A stretch of DNA of 64,000 nucleotides from Bifidobacterium choerinum (GTDB lineage Bacteria; Actinomycetota; Actinomycetes; Actinomycetales; Bifidobacteriaceae), in contig NZ_JGYU01000002.1 in assembly GCF_000741135.1 (NCBI RefSeq), positions 62,001 through 126,000 on the forward strand. The letters are read 5' to 3'. Shown piece after piece: positions 22,321-31,494 of this stretch (positions within the stretch are counted from its first letter, which is position 1; each line of letters begins with the position of its first letter). A program made the translations under genes and the position numbers. Below the pieces are notes generated by a model, which saw nothing but the letters and a program-made list of their open reading frames with translations, ran no database searches and was not told the DNA's origin.

Positions 22321-25300
22321 GTGAGCACAGCATTGACGAAGAAGTTGATCGCTTGGTGCGCGGCGGCCGCGACGGCGGTCGGCACGCTCGCATGCGCCGG
22401 ACCGGCGCTCGCGACCGAAACGGCCGGCGCGACCGCAGCCGGCGGCGCCGCCGTGAACATCGCCGACCCGGCCGCGACGACCGAGACGCGCGCGTTGTTC
22501 GCGAAACTGCGCGACACGAAGGCCGGCGACGTGCGCTTCGGACAGCAGCACGCCACCGACGAACACATCAGCGAGACCGCCACCGACGGCGACGTCCATG
22601 AGATGACCGGCAAATACCCGGCCGTCTTCGGATGGGACGCCGGCCTCGTCCTCGAAGGCCGCGAAAAGCCGGGCAAAGGCTCCGACCAGGCCGCGAACGC
22701 GCAGGCGCTCGCCGCCGAGATCACGAAGGCCGACGCGCTCGGCGCGATCGTGACGTTGTCCGCGCATTGGAGCAACCCGAAGACCGGCGGCAACTACGAC
22801 GACACGACGCGCGTCGTCGCCGACCTGCTGCCCGGCGGCGCCTATTCCGGCCGATTCAACACGGTGCTCGACGGCATCGCCGCTGTCGCCGAACAGTCCA
22901 CGCGCGCCGACGGCACGGCGATCCCGATCATCTTCCGTCCGCTGCACGAGAACACCGGCAACTGGTTCTGGTGGGGCGCGACGCATGCGACCGCCGACGA
23001 ATACAAGGAGCTGTTCCGCTACATCGTCAACTATCTGCGCGACGTCAAGGGCGTGCACAACCTCCTGTACGCCTACTCGCCGGGCGGCACGCTCGACGGC
23101 GACGCGAACGCCTATCTGAAGACCTATCCGGGCGACGGCTACGTCGATGTGCTCGGCTACGACACCTATGACCGAGACAACACGAAGGACGACGCCTCCG
23201 CATGGCTCGCGCCGGTCATCAAGGACATGGCGATGCTCAACGACGAGGCCGCCGCGCGCGGCAAGATCGTCGCGTTCACCGAGTTCGGCCGCAGCGACGA
23301 ACGCGGCTTCAAGAAGGACACGGCGACGAAGGACAAGCGATTCTTCTCCGAGCTGCGCGATGCGCTGACGAAGGACGCGCCGAACACCGCCTACATGATG
23401 ACGTGGGCGAACTTCGGCGGCTCCGGCTCGAACTTCCAGGCGTACACGCCGTGGAAGGGTCAGGACGCCGAACCCGAGTTCGTCGAGTTCGCGAACAGCT
23501 CCGACAAGCTGATGGCGAGCCCCGCGAACGTCGACTACACGAACGCGCCGGCCGCCGCTTCGCGCGCCGGCAGCGCGCGCATTGTGACGCCGGTAAACGG
23601 CGACCGCGTGGCCGCGCGCACGATCGACATCCGCGTGAAGATCGACGACGCGAACATCGGCAACGTCAGGTTCGACAACACCGACAAGCCGCCGTACGCG
23701 ATCTCCGATGGCGTCGTGACCGACTACCGGGGCGCCGACGGCGCATTCGTGACGGTGCCGCTCACCTACAGCTGCAACGGCTATCTGACCGGCACGCTCG
23801 ACCCTGACAAGGCCGGCGTTCCGGACACCGTCGGCACGCTGCGCCTGACGCCGCAGATCACGTTCGCCGACGGCACGCGGCTCATGTCACCGGATGGCAC
23901 CGACGGCGCCGTCGCAATCAAGCTCGGCGAGGCCGCCGTCGTCCCCGAAAACGTCATCGATGATTTCGATACCTACGACAACGACGACGCGCTCAACAGC
24001 GTCTATGCGCCGAACAACGGCAAGAGCGCGTTCTTCACGCTCGTCGCGAGCCCGCAGGGCGCCGACGCCGGCAACGCCGTCAATCTGCACTACGATTACA
24101 ACGCCAACCCGGGCTACACCGGCTATGCGCGCTCCTTCGACCCGAAGCGCGACTGGTCGGCATACACCGGCATCGAGATGTTCTACAAGCCGGACGGCTC
24201 CGACCACAAGCTCGTCATTCAGATGAACGCGGGCGGCGTCACCTTCGAGGCCTATCCGTCGCTCAACGGCACCGACGCGCAGACGATCAGCCTGCCCTTC
24301 GACAAGCCGGGCGTGTGGAACGTCGCGAGCTGGGACACGGCCAACGCCGGCAGGACGCCCGACCAGAAGCTGCTGTCGAAGGTCGGCTCCTTCGCGATCT
24401 ACGTCAACGACAACGACAACGAGCTGCATGACGGCGCCGGGCGTCCGCGCACCGGCGACATCGTCTTCGATTCGATCAGGCTCGTCGGCACGCGCGACCC
24501 GTATGTGCCCGAACCCGTCGAACCGTCGGACGCCGAGCCGATCATGCTCGACGATTTCGATGTGTATGCCGATGAGGCGGCGATGAAGGACGCGTGGGGC
24601 AACCGCGACCACACCGACGTGCTGTCGCTGCAGGCCGAGGACGGCAACCAGTACCTGCAGTACGCCAATCCGAGCGGCGGCTGGCTTGACGTCGCCACGT
24701 TCATCCAGAACGATCCGGCGCGCAGCAACTGGACCGGCCAGGGCAAGCTGACCTTCCGCCTGAGGCATGACGGTTCGAACAACGCGATGGCGATCCAGAT
24801 CGGCACCGCCGACGACAAGTACTTCCACATTGACCACAAGCTCGCCGCCGAGGACGGCACCGATTGGAAGACCGTCGAGATCGACCTCGTCGACAACCCG
24901 TCGCTGACGCAGACCTGGCCGGAGGGCGCCAACAAGGGCAAGACGATGACCGCCGACGACCTTGCGGCGATCAAGGAGGTCGTCATCGCCGGCAACACCT
25001 GGAACAACGACGATCCGGCCGTCAACTTCGCCGTCGACGACCTCAAGGTCGTCCCCTCCGACGCCACCGCCGACCCGAAGCCGGAGACGAAGCCGGAGAC
25101 GAAGCCGGAGGAGCCCGCCGAGCCGACCGAACCGGAGGAGACGCCGGACTATTCGGCCGACATCGCCGCCGGCGACCCGGCCAGTTGCCCGATCGACTTC
25201 GCCGCCATCGACGAGCCGACCGAGCCGACCGAGCCGACAACCCCGGATAAGCCGTCGACTGGGGACAAGCCGTCGACCGCAGAACCGTCGACCGATACGG

Positions 25301-25446
25301 ACGCCGCGCAGCGGACGGACGACGACGAGTCGACGCAGCAGACGGCGAACACCGGCTCGTCGATCGCCGCCGTCGTCATCGCCGCAACGATTGCCGTCGT
25401 CGTAGCCGTGGTCGCGCTCGTCGTGGCACGTCGCCGCGCCGAATAA
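22321..25446 (+). CDS. Secreted GH26 beta-mannanase with two CBM23-like modules and a C-terminal anchor
   Basis: The 1041-residue protein has a signal peptide (1-32), a GH26 catalytic domain (about 55-390) and an Ig-like stretch (about 410-530). Two mannan-binding modules of CBM23 type follow (about 545-717, starting 'VIDDFDTYDND', and 738-910, starting 'IMLDDFDVYAD'), then a P/E/T-rich linker and a hydrophobic helix ending RRRAE. The acid/base is E210 in 'RPLHENTGNWFWWG' and the nucleophile E321 in 'FTEFGRSDE'. It cleaves beta-1,4-mannan at the cell surface. A Bifidobacterium adolescentis mannanase of this layout is known. The sorting motif reads T-A-N-T-G, lacking the usual first leucine. 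Start GTG at 22321 after GGAAGG. Confidence 0.94.
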   Translation: MSTALTKKLIAWCAAAATAVGTLACAGPALATETAGATAAGGAAVNIADPAATTETRALFAKLRDTKAGDVRFGQQHATDEHISETATDGDVHEMTGKYPAVFGWDAGLVLEGREKPGKGSDQAANAQALAAEITKADALGAIVTLSAHWSNPKTGGNYDDTTRVVADLLPGGAYSGRFNTVLDGIAAVAEQSTRADGTAIPIIFRPLHENTGNWFWWGATHATADEYKELFRYIVNYLRDVKGVHNLLYAYSPGGTLDGDANAYLKTYPGDGYVDVLGYDTYDRDNTKDDASAWLAPVIKDMAMLNDEAAARGKIVAFTEFGRSDERGFKKDTATKDKRFFSELRDALTKDAPNTAYMMTWANFGGSGSNFQAYTPWKGQDAEPEFVEFANSSDKLMASPANVDYTNAPAAASRAGSARIVTPVNGDRVAARTIDIRVKIDDANIGNVRFDNTDKPPYAISDGVVTDYRGADGAFVTVPLTYSCNGYLTGTLDPDKAGVPDTVGTLRLTPQITFADGTRLMSPDGTDGAVAIKLGEAAVVPENVIDDFDTYDNDDALNSVYAPNNGKSAFFTLVASPQGADAGNAVNLHYDYNANPGYTGYARSFDPKRDWSAYTGIEMFYKPDGSDHKLVIQMNAGGVTFEAYPSLNGTDAQTISLPFDKPGVWNVASWDTANAGRTPDQKLLSKVGSFAIYVNDNDNELHDGAGRPRTGDIVFDSIRLVGTRDPYVPEPVEPSDAEPIMLDDFDVYADEAAMKDAWGNRDHTDVLSLQAEDGNQYLQYANPSGGWLDVATFIQNDPARSNWTGQGKLTFRLRHDGSNNAMAIQIGTADDKYFHIDHKLAAEDGTDWKTVEIDLVDNPSLTQTWPEGANKGKTMTADDLAAIKEVVIAGNTWNNDDPAVNFAVDDLKVVPSDATADPKPETKPETKPEEPAEPTEPEETPDYSADIAAGDPASCPIDFAAIDEPTEPTEPTTPDKPSTGDKPSTAEPSTDTDAAQRTDDDESTQQTANTGSSIAAVVIAATIAVVVAVVALVVARRRAE

Positions 25447-25484
25447 TCGACAGCGCAACGATCGGCACCATAATCGGCATGGCA

Positions 25485-25526
25485 CCGGAAGACGGCGGAC
25501 GATGATGGTCATCCGCCGTCTTCCGG
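25485..25526 (+). terminator. Terminator-like hairpin after the mannanase gene
   Basis: A perfect 15-bp stem (25485-25499 with 25512-25526) lies 39 bases past the stop. It has no T-run. The rest of 25447-25748 holds nothing else recognisable except the mscL ribosome site. Confidence 0.7.
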
Positions 25527-25748
25527 TCTGCTGTGCCGGCGGCCGCATAGGTCGGGCATTGTTGCGCGCAGCGCGGAACGTCGGCGGCGATTGCCCGCAT
25601 TCGGACATGTCCCGGTAATCAAGTCGTTTACTATGGCAATATGTGGTCGTCACTGTGCCGATTGCCGTCCTTTCCGGCGACGTGAAGCGGCGGAACGGTG
25701 ACGGATGGCCGCTTCGCCCGTCGAAACACTGAAAAAGGAGACAGCATC

Positions 25749-26225
25749 ATGTTGGACGGATTCAAGAAATTCATTGCGCGCGGCAATATGATCGACATGG
25801 CGGTCGGCGTCGTCATGGGCGCCGCCGTCACCAGTGTCGTCAATGCGATCGTCGACAGCATCATCAATCCGCTCGTCGCGGCGATTTTCGGCAAGCCGGA
25901 CCTGAGCAAGACCTGGAACTGGACGATCACCAACTGGGCCGGCCAGAATTCGGTCATCTCCTTCGGCTCCGTGCTCAACGCGCTGCTCAACTTCCTGATC
26001 ATCGCCGTCGCCGTCTACTTCTGCATCATCGTGCCGATCAACAAGCTGCGCGACATGAGCGAGAAGGCGATGGCCAAGGTCAAGGGCGAGAAGGACGAGG
26101 ACGTCGCCGCCGGGGAACCGGAGCTGAGCCCCGAGGAACAGACCGTCGTCCTGCTGCAGGAGATCCGCGACTCGCTCGCCGCACAGCAGAACGGCACCGC
26201 CACGGCGACTCCGGCATCCAAATAA
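25749..26225 (+). CDS. mscL: Large-conductance mechanosensitive channel
   Basis: The 158-residue protein is MscL, the pentameric pore that releases solutes under osmotic downshock. The N-terminal helix and first membrane segment 'FKKFIARGNMIDMAVGVVMGAAVTSVVNAIV' and the second segment 'VLNALLNFLIIAVAVYFCIIVPIN' are clear, followed by a charged cytoplasmic bundle. The ATG at 25749 follows AAAAAGGAGA. Confidence 0.96.
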   Translation: MLDGFKKFIARGNMIDMAVGVVMGAAVTSVVNAIVDSIINPLVAAIFGKPDLSKTWNWTITNWAGQNSVISFGSVLNALLNFLIIAVAVYFCIIVPINKLRDMSEKAMAKVKGEKDEDVAAGEPELSPEEQTVVLLQEIRDSLAAQQNGTATATPASK

Positions 26226-26329
26226 GTAATCAGGCCGCATTCCTCCACAGGTCGCATTCCGTGACCGCATCACATGAGCAGACGCCCGATACACGGGCGC
26301 CTGCTCATTGTCATATCGGGCGCAAACAA

Positions 26330-28457
26330 TCAGCGGCCGCCGAACGAGCCGCCGCCGGCGCCGCCTCCGCCATCGCCAAAGCCGCTGCCCGACGATGAGC
26401 CGCCGCCGGCGCCGCCTCCGCCATCGCCAAAGCCGCTGCCCGACGATGAGCCGCCGCCGGACGCCGCCGACATCATTGACGAAAAATTGGAACCCATCTG
26501 CGAGCCGAAATCGAAGAACGACGCGCCGCCGACGCTCGCGCCGCCATCGTTCGTGAACACTGAACCGGTTCCGCTCGCCGCGCACATCGACCAATACAGC
26601 ACCGGCGTCGCGTCGGCATACGCGTCGAGCCAGGCGGCGTCCTGCAGTTCGGCGGCGGCGCTCGCGAACTGCGCGACGACGTCCTTCGAGATGCCGAAGG
26701 CCGTCGCGTAGACCAGATATTCGCCCCACAGCGTCACGTCGAGCATCGTACGGTCCTGGAAATGGCTGAAGTCGAGCAGATAGCGCGCCAGACCCTCCAC
26801 CTGGCCGGCGATCTCCTCGCCCTGCGGGTCGAGCGTGTACTTCGGCGCGTGGATCAGCGGGATCAGCGGGAACAGCGTCAACGCCAACGCGGTGCAGGCG
26901 ACGATGCCGGTGAGCACGAACTCGCCGACGCCGAAGCACAGCAGGATGCAGACGAGCAGCAGCGCTGCGATGGCGCCGAAGTCCCACCAATGCAGCGCAC
27001 GGTCGGACACCTTCACGACGTGCGCATGCTGCAGCTCGCCGCGGCAGGTCTGCGTGAACTGCCGGAAACGTTTGCTCGCCTGCTTCCATTTACGCACCGT
27101 CTTGTTCATCTGCTTCGTGTCGAAGACGTTGGATCCGGTGCGCTCGCCAATCTCCAGCAGGATGTCGAGCAGCGTGCGTTCGGATGCGCACAGTCGCGTC
27201 GTGGCGGGGTCGCGTTGGTCGAAGGCGGCGGGCAACAGCACGAAGGTGCACTGCTTCATCGCCTTGCGGCACGGGTCGTCGTCGAGCATGTTGAGCCGCA
27301 CCATCGCCATCGACGGCGTCGCCGACGTCAGGTCGATCGGCGGCTGCCCGTTCTCGCCGTCGTACAACTTGATCCTGCCGGGGAAGACGGCGACGATGCG
27401 CTTATTGACGAGTGCCATCAATGTGGCCGCCATCGCCGGCAACGTCGCCGCTTCGCCGTTGCCGTAGCCGACGACGATGTTGTACAGCCGCGCCGCGGCG
27501 CCCGGACTGAGCGCCGGCGCACCGCGCCAGTATTCGATCGGGCCACGGTAGCGGATGCCGCGCAGGATGCGCGCACACTGCAGATACGCCATGACGGTGC
27601 AGACGAGCCACAGCGCGGCGCCGACGCCGATGCCGACGAGCGTGAGCCGTGCGTCGCGCGGAATTCGAAGCCGTCGTCGATGCGGTGGATCGACGAGTCG
27701 GGACCTTCGAAATGCAGCCACGCCCACGAATCGCCGTCGTCGAGCGGCTGCGGATAGTGCACGCGCGCGGTGAGGGTGCCGATCGGCACCGCATTGTCCT
27801 TCGAGACGGGCTCCCACTGGAACTTCATGACGTCGTCGTAGGAGGTCGCGACGTTGTCGAAGGTCATCTCGACGCGGAAGCGCATGCTCGACGCATGTTT
27901 CGTCTCCGGGATGTTCCAGCCGATCTCCACCGTCTGCTTGTGCGGGTCGGCCACGTTGTCGGTCGGTGCGATCGACGTGTATTCGGTCAGCGGCGACTGC
28001 TTCGACTTCGGTTTCTCGACGTTCGCGATGTACCAGGTGCCGGCGTGCTCGCTGTTCCAGCCGTGCGCGCGACGCACGTCCCTCGGCTGCACGATGTCGC
28101 CCTACGCGTAGATGTCGCCGGTGTCGAGCTGCTCCACCGAGATGCCGCTGATGCCGGTCAGCTGGTTGGAATCGAGCGTGTAGCTTGGTAGATCTGGCGC
28201 CACGGCTGTCGTTTCTTCTGCTTGTCGAGCTTGACGTCGACCGTCTCGACGATATGCAGGCTGCCGTCATCCTCCACGGTCACGTCATAGTCGAGCGAAC
28301 GATAGGTCATGCGCGCGTCGCGGCCGCTGTTCGCGATGCCGGCGAGGATGATCGTGCCGGCGAATCCGAAGAGGAGTGCGGTGAGGACCGTCGTGACGAT
28401 GGCCAGCAGGAGATTGCGTTTGCATGATCGGGATGAACTGACTGTGCTAGTGCTCAT
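26330..28457 (-). pseudogene. DUF2207 membrane protein, disrupted by two frameshifts and a stop
   Basis: Joined across frames, this is a DUF2207 (YciQ-like) protein. It has a start 'MSTSTVSSSRSCKRN', a membrane segment, 'LDYDVTVEDDGSLHIVETVDV', an extracellular domain, then a C-terminal membrane domain and a G/S-rich tail. The frame shifts near 28182 ('WRQIYQ' then 'YTLDSNQLTGIS'), meets TAG at 28102-28104 in 'GDIYA*GDIVQPR', and shifts again near 27660 ('DDGFEF' then 'RLTLVGIGVGAALWLV'). The 3' two thirds still reads as one open frame. Three lesions in about 530 bases suggest true decay. The family's role is unknown. The start at 28457 has only a distant AAGG. Confidence 0.85.
26346..26460 (-). 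repeat. 51-bp tandem repeat coding the G/S-rich tail of the DUF2207 protein
   Basis: Two exact 51-bp units (26346-26396 and 26397-26447) and a partial third (26448-26460) encode on the minus strand the 17-residue unit S-S-S-G-S-G-F-G-D-G-G-G-G-A-G-G-G. The period is a multiple of 3, as expected for a coding repeat. Confidence 0.9.
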
Positions 28458-28627
28458 GATGGTTGCCGGCGCCTTTCTTGGGGGGGCGCATGGCCGGCCG
28501 CTGCTTGTTCGGTGTGCGGTAAATAATGAAGATTGTGGCATAGGAGGGGAGCGGTGAGGGGCGGCGAGTCCATCTCCTGAGAATTTCGCGCCGGCTGGAG
28601 CGGGATGCGAGCGGGGTGCGGGTGGGA

Positions 28628-28826
28628 TGCGGATGGATTCGTCGACGGTGCCGATGGGTCGGGACGGAAATGGGGCTGTTTGCGTCCCGGGTTGTCGGTG
28701 GCGTCGATGGGTCGGGACGTAGCGGGTGGGTTCGTCGTGCTGGTCGATGGGTCGGGACGGGAATGGGGCTGTTTGCGTCCGGGTTCGTCGGCGGTGCCGA
28801 TGGATTGGGACGGAGACGGAATCTGC
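28628..28826. repeat. 53-bp repeat array A
   Basis: Degenerate copies of a G-rich unit containing GCGTCC(GG)G, TTGTCGG or TTCGTCGG, GTCGATGG and TCGGGACGG. The GCG anchor falls at 28628, 28681 and 28774: steps of 53 and 93 (53+40). The same 53 and 40 spacing recurs in array B on the other side of the zinc-ribbon gene. The region 28458-28937 holds no gene apart from these repeats and the promoters. Confidence 0.85.
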
Positions 28827-28937
28827 AGATGGGACGGTAGGCGTTTGGCGAAATGGCACGGCGGTATATTTGGCGGAAAGGAACGGTGGCCGTCGCCGCG
28901 GTGAGGTGACGGCGAACAGAGGCAGAGGGGGAAGCGG

Positions 28938-30266
28938 ATGGCGGATGGAACATGGCAATCATGTCCGAATTGCGGGATGAACGTCTCAGAGGATGCGGCG
29001 GTTTGTCCGAACTGCGGCATGCCGCTTGATGCTGCGCCGGTGCCGGATCGGACACGGGTCGCGACGGGCATGACGTCCGCCATGGACGAGACGGCGACCT
29101 TCGTGCCATCGGTGCCTCCTGCACCGTCCGCTCCGTCTGTGCCATCTGCACCGCCTGTCGTGGATGTGTCAGCGCCGCAGCCTGAGCCGCCGCATGACGA
29201 CCGTCGGGCGCATGGTCCAACACATGGTCACAAGAAGGCCATCATCATCACGGCGATTGTCGTGGCCGTCGTCATCGTCATCGGTGCGGTCGGTGGTTTC
29301 ATCTGGAGCCGACGGCAGCAATCGGAACTGACACAGGCGCGCGAATCCTGCACCGCCGCCGTACAGGAACTCGACGATCAGTACGCGGAGGCGCAGAAGG
29401 AAGTCGACGAGGCGCAGCAACTGGAAATGTTGTCGGCGGACGATGTGGCCGATGAGGATACGGTCAAGGAACTCAAGAATGCAATCGATCGCTATCACAA
29501 GCTCTCCGGAGACAAAAGCGGCCTGACCTGCGCGGCGGACGCGCATAAGGATGTGCTCGACTACGTGACGCAGCAGGCGCGCTCGCGCGCTGATGCGCAG
29601 CGCAAGGACGCGCAGGCCGTCAGCAAGGCGGCCGAAGCGGTGAAGGCGTCCCGCAAAGCACAGCAGAAAGCCGACGCGAAAGCCGCCGATGAGGCGGCCG
29701 CCGAAGAGAAACGGAAGCAGGAGCAGCAGGCTGCCGAGGATGCGCGCAAGGCACAGCGGAAGACCGACGATCAGGCGTCGACGACTTCGTCGGCGCGTGG
29801 CGGTGGTGAAGACATCGACGGCGATTGGCTGTCCTATCCGAAGGATGGCAAGCGGGAGTACATCAACGCGCGCTACGGATTCGGCGTGCAGATCCCCAAG
29901 GATTTTGCGATCGTGACACCTGGGCCGGATAACGGCGACGGTCAGACGTTCGTGGATAAGGATCTGGACATGCGCATCACCGTCAGCGCGATGCACAATG
30001 CTCTGGATACGACGCCGCAGCAGACGCTCGCGACGTACAAAAGGGAATATGACGTCAGCTACAGTCTGATCAAAGGCGACGTCATGGTCGCCACCTGGGC
30101 ACAGGACGGCGACGTGCATTATGTGCGGGAGATCATCGGGGATAAGGCCATCAGCATGATTGAACTCATATATCCGGAAACCAACCATGCCTCATGCGAC
30201 CCGATTCTGGAGGAGACGGCGCCGACATTGACGGCCCCGTATGCGCACGGCGGCGCGGACAGGTGA
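28938..30266 (+). CDS. Zinc-ribbon, single-pass membrane protein of unknown function
   Basis: The 442-residue protein begins with a zinc ribbon of two CPNCG pairs ('CPNCGMNVSEDAAVCPNCG'). A proline-rich linker, one membrane helix (about 97-120, 'AIIITAIVVAVVIVIGAVGGFIW'), a long alanine/lysine/glutamate coiled coil (about 125-285) and a globular C-terminal domain (about 300-430, 'YINARYGFGVQIPKDFAIVTPGPDNGDG') follow. Topology is ribbon inside, coiled coil and final domain outside. Such proteins are common in bifidobacteria with no known role; the C-terminus resembles extracytoplasmic domains of lipoproteins. It is flanked on both sides by 53-bp repeat arrays and lies head to head with the broken DUF2207 gene. 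Confidence 0.8.
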   Translation: MADGTWQSCPNCGMNVSEDAAVCPNCGMPLDAAPVPDRTRVATGMTSAMDETATFVPSVPPAPSAPSVPSAPPVVDVSAPQPEPPHDDRRAHGPTHGHKKAIIITAIVVAVVIVIGAVGGFIWSRRQQSELTQARESCTAAVQELDDQYAEAQKEVDEAQQLEMLSADDVADEDTVKELKNAIDRYHKLSGDKSGLTCAADAHKDVLDYVTQQARSRADAQRKDAQAVSKAAEAVKASRKAQQKADAKAADEAAAEEKRKQEQQAAEDARKAQRKTDDQASTTSSARGGGEDIDGDWLSYPKDGKREYINARYGFGVQIPKDFAIVTPGPDNGDGQTFVDKDLDMRITVSAMHNALDTTPQQTLATYKREYDVSYSLIKGDVMVATWAQDGDVHYVREIIGDKAISMIELIYPETNHASCDPILEETAPTLTAPYAHGGADR

Positions 30267-30291
30267 TGTTGACGCCGTCGGTGTGCGGTTT

Positions 30292-30690
30292 GCGTCCGGG
30301 ATTGTCGGGCTGGGCGATGGTTCAGGACGGGAACAGACGTCTTAGCGTCCGGATTCGCCGGCGGTGTCGACGGTTCGGGACGGAGACGGGCCTGTTTGCG
30401 TCCGGGGTTGTCGGTGGTCTCGACGGATCGGGACGGAGCTGAGGCAGTTTGCGTCCGGGGTTGTCGGTGGTCTCGACGGATCGGGACGGAGCGGGTGGGG
30501 TCATCGGGCTGGTCGATGAACCGAGACGGGAATGGGCCTGTTGGCGTCCGGATTCGTCGACGGTATCGACAGTTTGGGACGGAAATGAGGCTCTTCGCGT
30601 CCGGGGTTGTCGGCGACGTCGATGGTTTGGGACGGAAACGGGTCTGTTGGCGTCCGGATTCGTTGGGGCCGTCGACGGATCGGGACGGTG
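30292..30690. repeat. 53-bp repeat array B
   Basis: The anchor GCGTCCGG starts at 30292, 30345, 30398, 30451, 30544, 30597 and 30650. Five steps are exactly 53 and one is 93, the latter containing a 40-bp variant unit (GAGCGGGTGGGGTCATCGGG...) like that in array A. Units share GTCGACGG/TCGGGACGG. Because 53 is not a multiple of 3, the open frames across it on both strands are not real. The rest of 30267-30853 shows nothing else. Confidence 0.9.
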
Positions 30691-30845
30691 CTGGCGTGCA
30701 ACACTCGTGCAATAGTGGCGCTCGCATGCCTGAAGAGGCGTGTATGTGGGTGAAGTCTGCGAAAGCCCGGAATCGCAGGCGTTGTTCAGCGCAATCTCAG
30801 CGCGATCGCATCCGCACATCCGCCCGTTTCTGAACAGCGCCAGAA

Positions 30846-30884
30846 AACAGAAAAACCGTCGAAAACCCAATGTTTTCAACGGTT
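30846..30884 (-). terminator. Intrinsic terminator of the tRNA transcript
   Basis: On the minus strand a 13-bp stem with one mismatch (30872-30884 with 30854-30866) is followed by a T-run (A-run before 30854). It lies 8 bases past the tRNA-Ala end. Confidence 0.85.
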
Positions 30885-30891
30885 ACACGAG

Positions 30892-30964
30892 TGGAGCTAC
30901 CCGGGTTCGAACCGGGGACCCTCTGCTTGCAAAGCAGATGCGCTACCAGCTGCGCTATAGCCCC
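30892..30964 (-). tRNA. tRNA-Ala(TGC)
   Basis: Read on the minus strand, a 73-base cloverleaf starts GGGGCTATAGC and ends TAGCTCCA. The acceptor stem pairs 7 of 7 with one G.U; the anticodon loop reads CTTTGCAAG with anticodon TGC; the T-arm is GGTTCGAACC. CCA is not encoded. Confidence 0.96.
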
Positions 30965-30996
30965 GAACGGGGGAACACGTGAGAATGCTCCCCACG

Positions 30997-31070
30997 TGGG
31001 CCCGGGAGGACTTGAACCTCCGACCTCATCCTTATCAGGGATGCGCTCTAACCACCTGAGCTACGGGCCC
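30997..31070 (-). tRNA. tRNA-Ile(GAT)
   Basis: Minus strand, 74 bases from GGGCCCGTAGCTC to CGGGCCCA. The anticodon loop is CTGATAAG with anticodon GAT, and the T-arm GGTTCAAGTCC fits. It is 32 bases from tRNA-Ala, and the two probably share a transcript. The Ile-Ala pair often sits inside rRNA operons, but no rRNA is present here. Confidence 0.96.
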
Positions 31071-31449
31071 GATTCGATTGCGCTAGACGCAACAGATAAA
31101 GAGAATACACTTCGGTGTGTACTTGCGCAAATTGAGCATCGTTCGGCGTGTCGTCGTTGCCGATGAGGCCGTTTTGCGCCGGATCATGGCCGTCTTGGGT
31201 CTGCTGTGTTGTCGTGCCGCGGTATCGTGCATTCCATATTCACGCGGGCGGTGGATAGAGATCGCGCAGACGATAGGCGTCGCGTCGACTTCTCGCGGAC
31301 TGACGGCGTCGTCGTCTTCGTGAGGCGCGGGGTGCGCGGAAGGGCGCGGGATGCGCGGGGTGCGTGGAGGGGGCGCAAAAGACGCAAAAGACGCGAAAGA
31401 CGTGGCAAAACGGTGCGGAAATCCGCCTCCATGACCTTCTCTGCAACCC

Positions 31450-31481
31450 ACGCGCATTCGAACATATGTCCGAATGCGCGT
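31450..31481. repeat. 32-bp near-perfect palindrome upstream of the YgjP-like gene
   Basis: ACGCGCATTCG (31450-31460) and CGAATGCGCGT (31471-31481) flank ACATATGT; only one base pair of the whole 32-bp symmetry fails. It lies 13 bases before the ATG at 31495. There is no T-run, so it looks more like an operator than a terminator. The rest of 31071-31449 is low-complexity G-rich DNA with short GACGC(A)AAA repeats and no gene. Confidence 0.75.
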
Positions 31482-31494
31482 TGATAATGCTCAT

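Noticed and set aside
23887-25653. 588-residue minus-strand frame across the mannanase gene
   Set aside because: Low-complexity shadow of the coding strand with no start context and no domain.
28158-28958. Proline/arginine-rich frame running through repeat array A
   Set aside because: The repeat period (53) is not a multiple of 3, so any such frame is accidental; only its last part is the true start of the DUF2207 gene.
28628-30690. CRISPR array made of the 53-bp repeats
   Set aside because: Units are degenerate and contiguous with no unique spacers, and no cas gene is present.
30892-31070. Part of an rRNA operon around tRNA-Ile and tRNA-Ala
   Set aside because: No 16S or 23S sequence flanks the pair, and a terminator follows directly.
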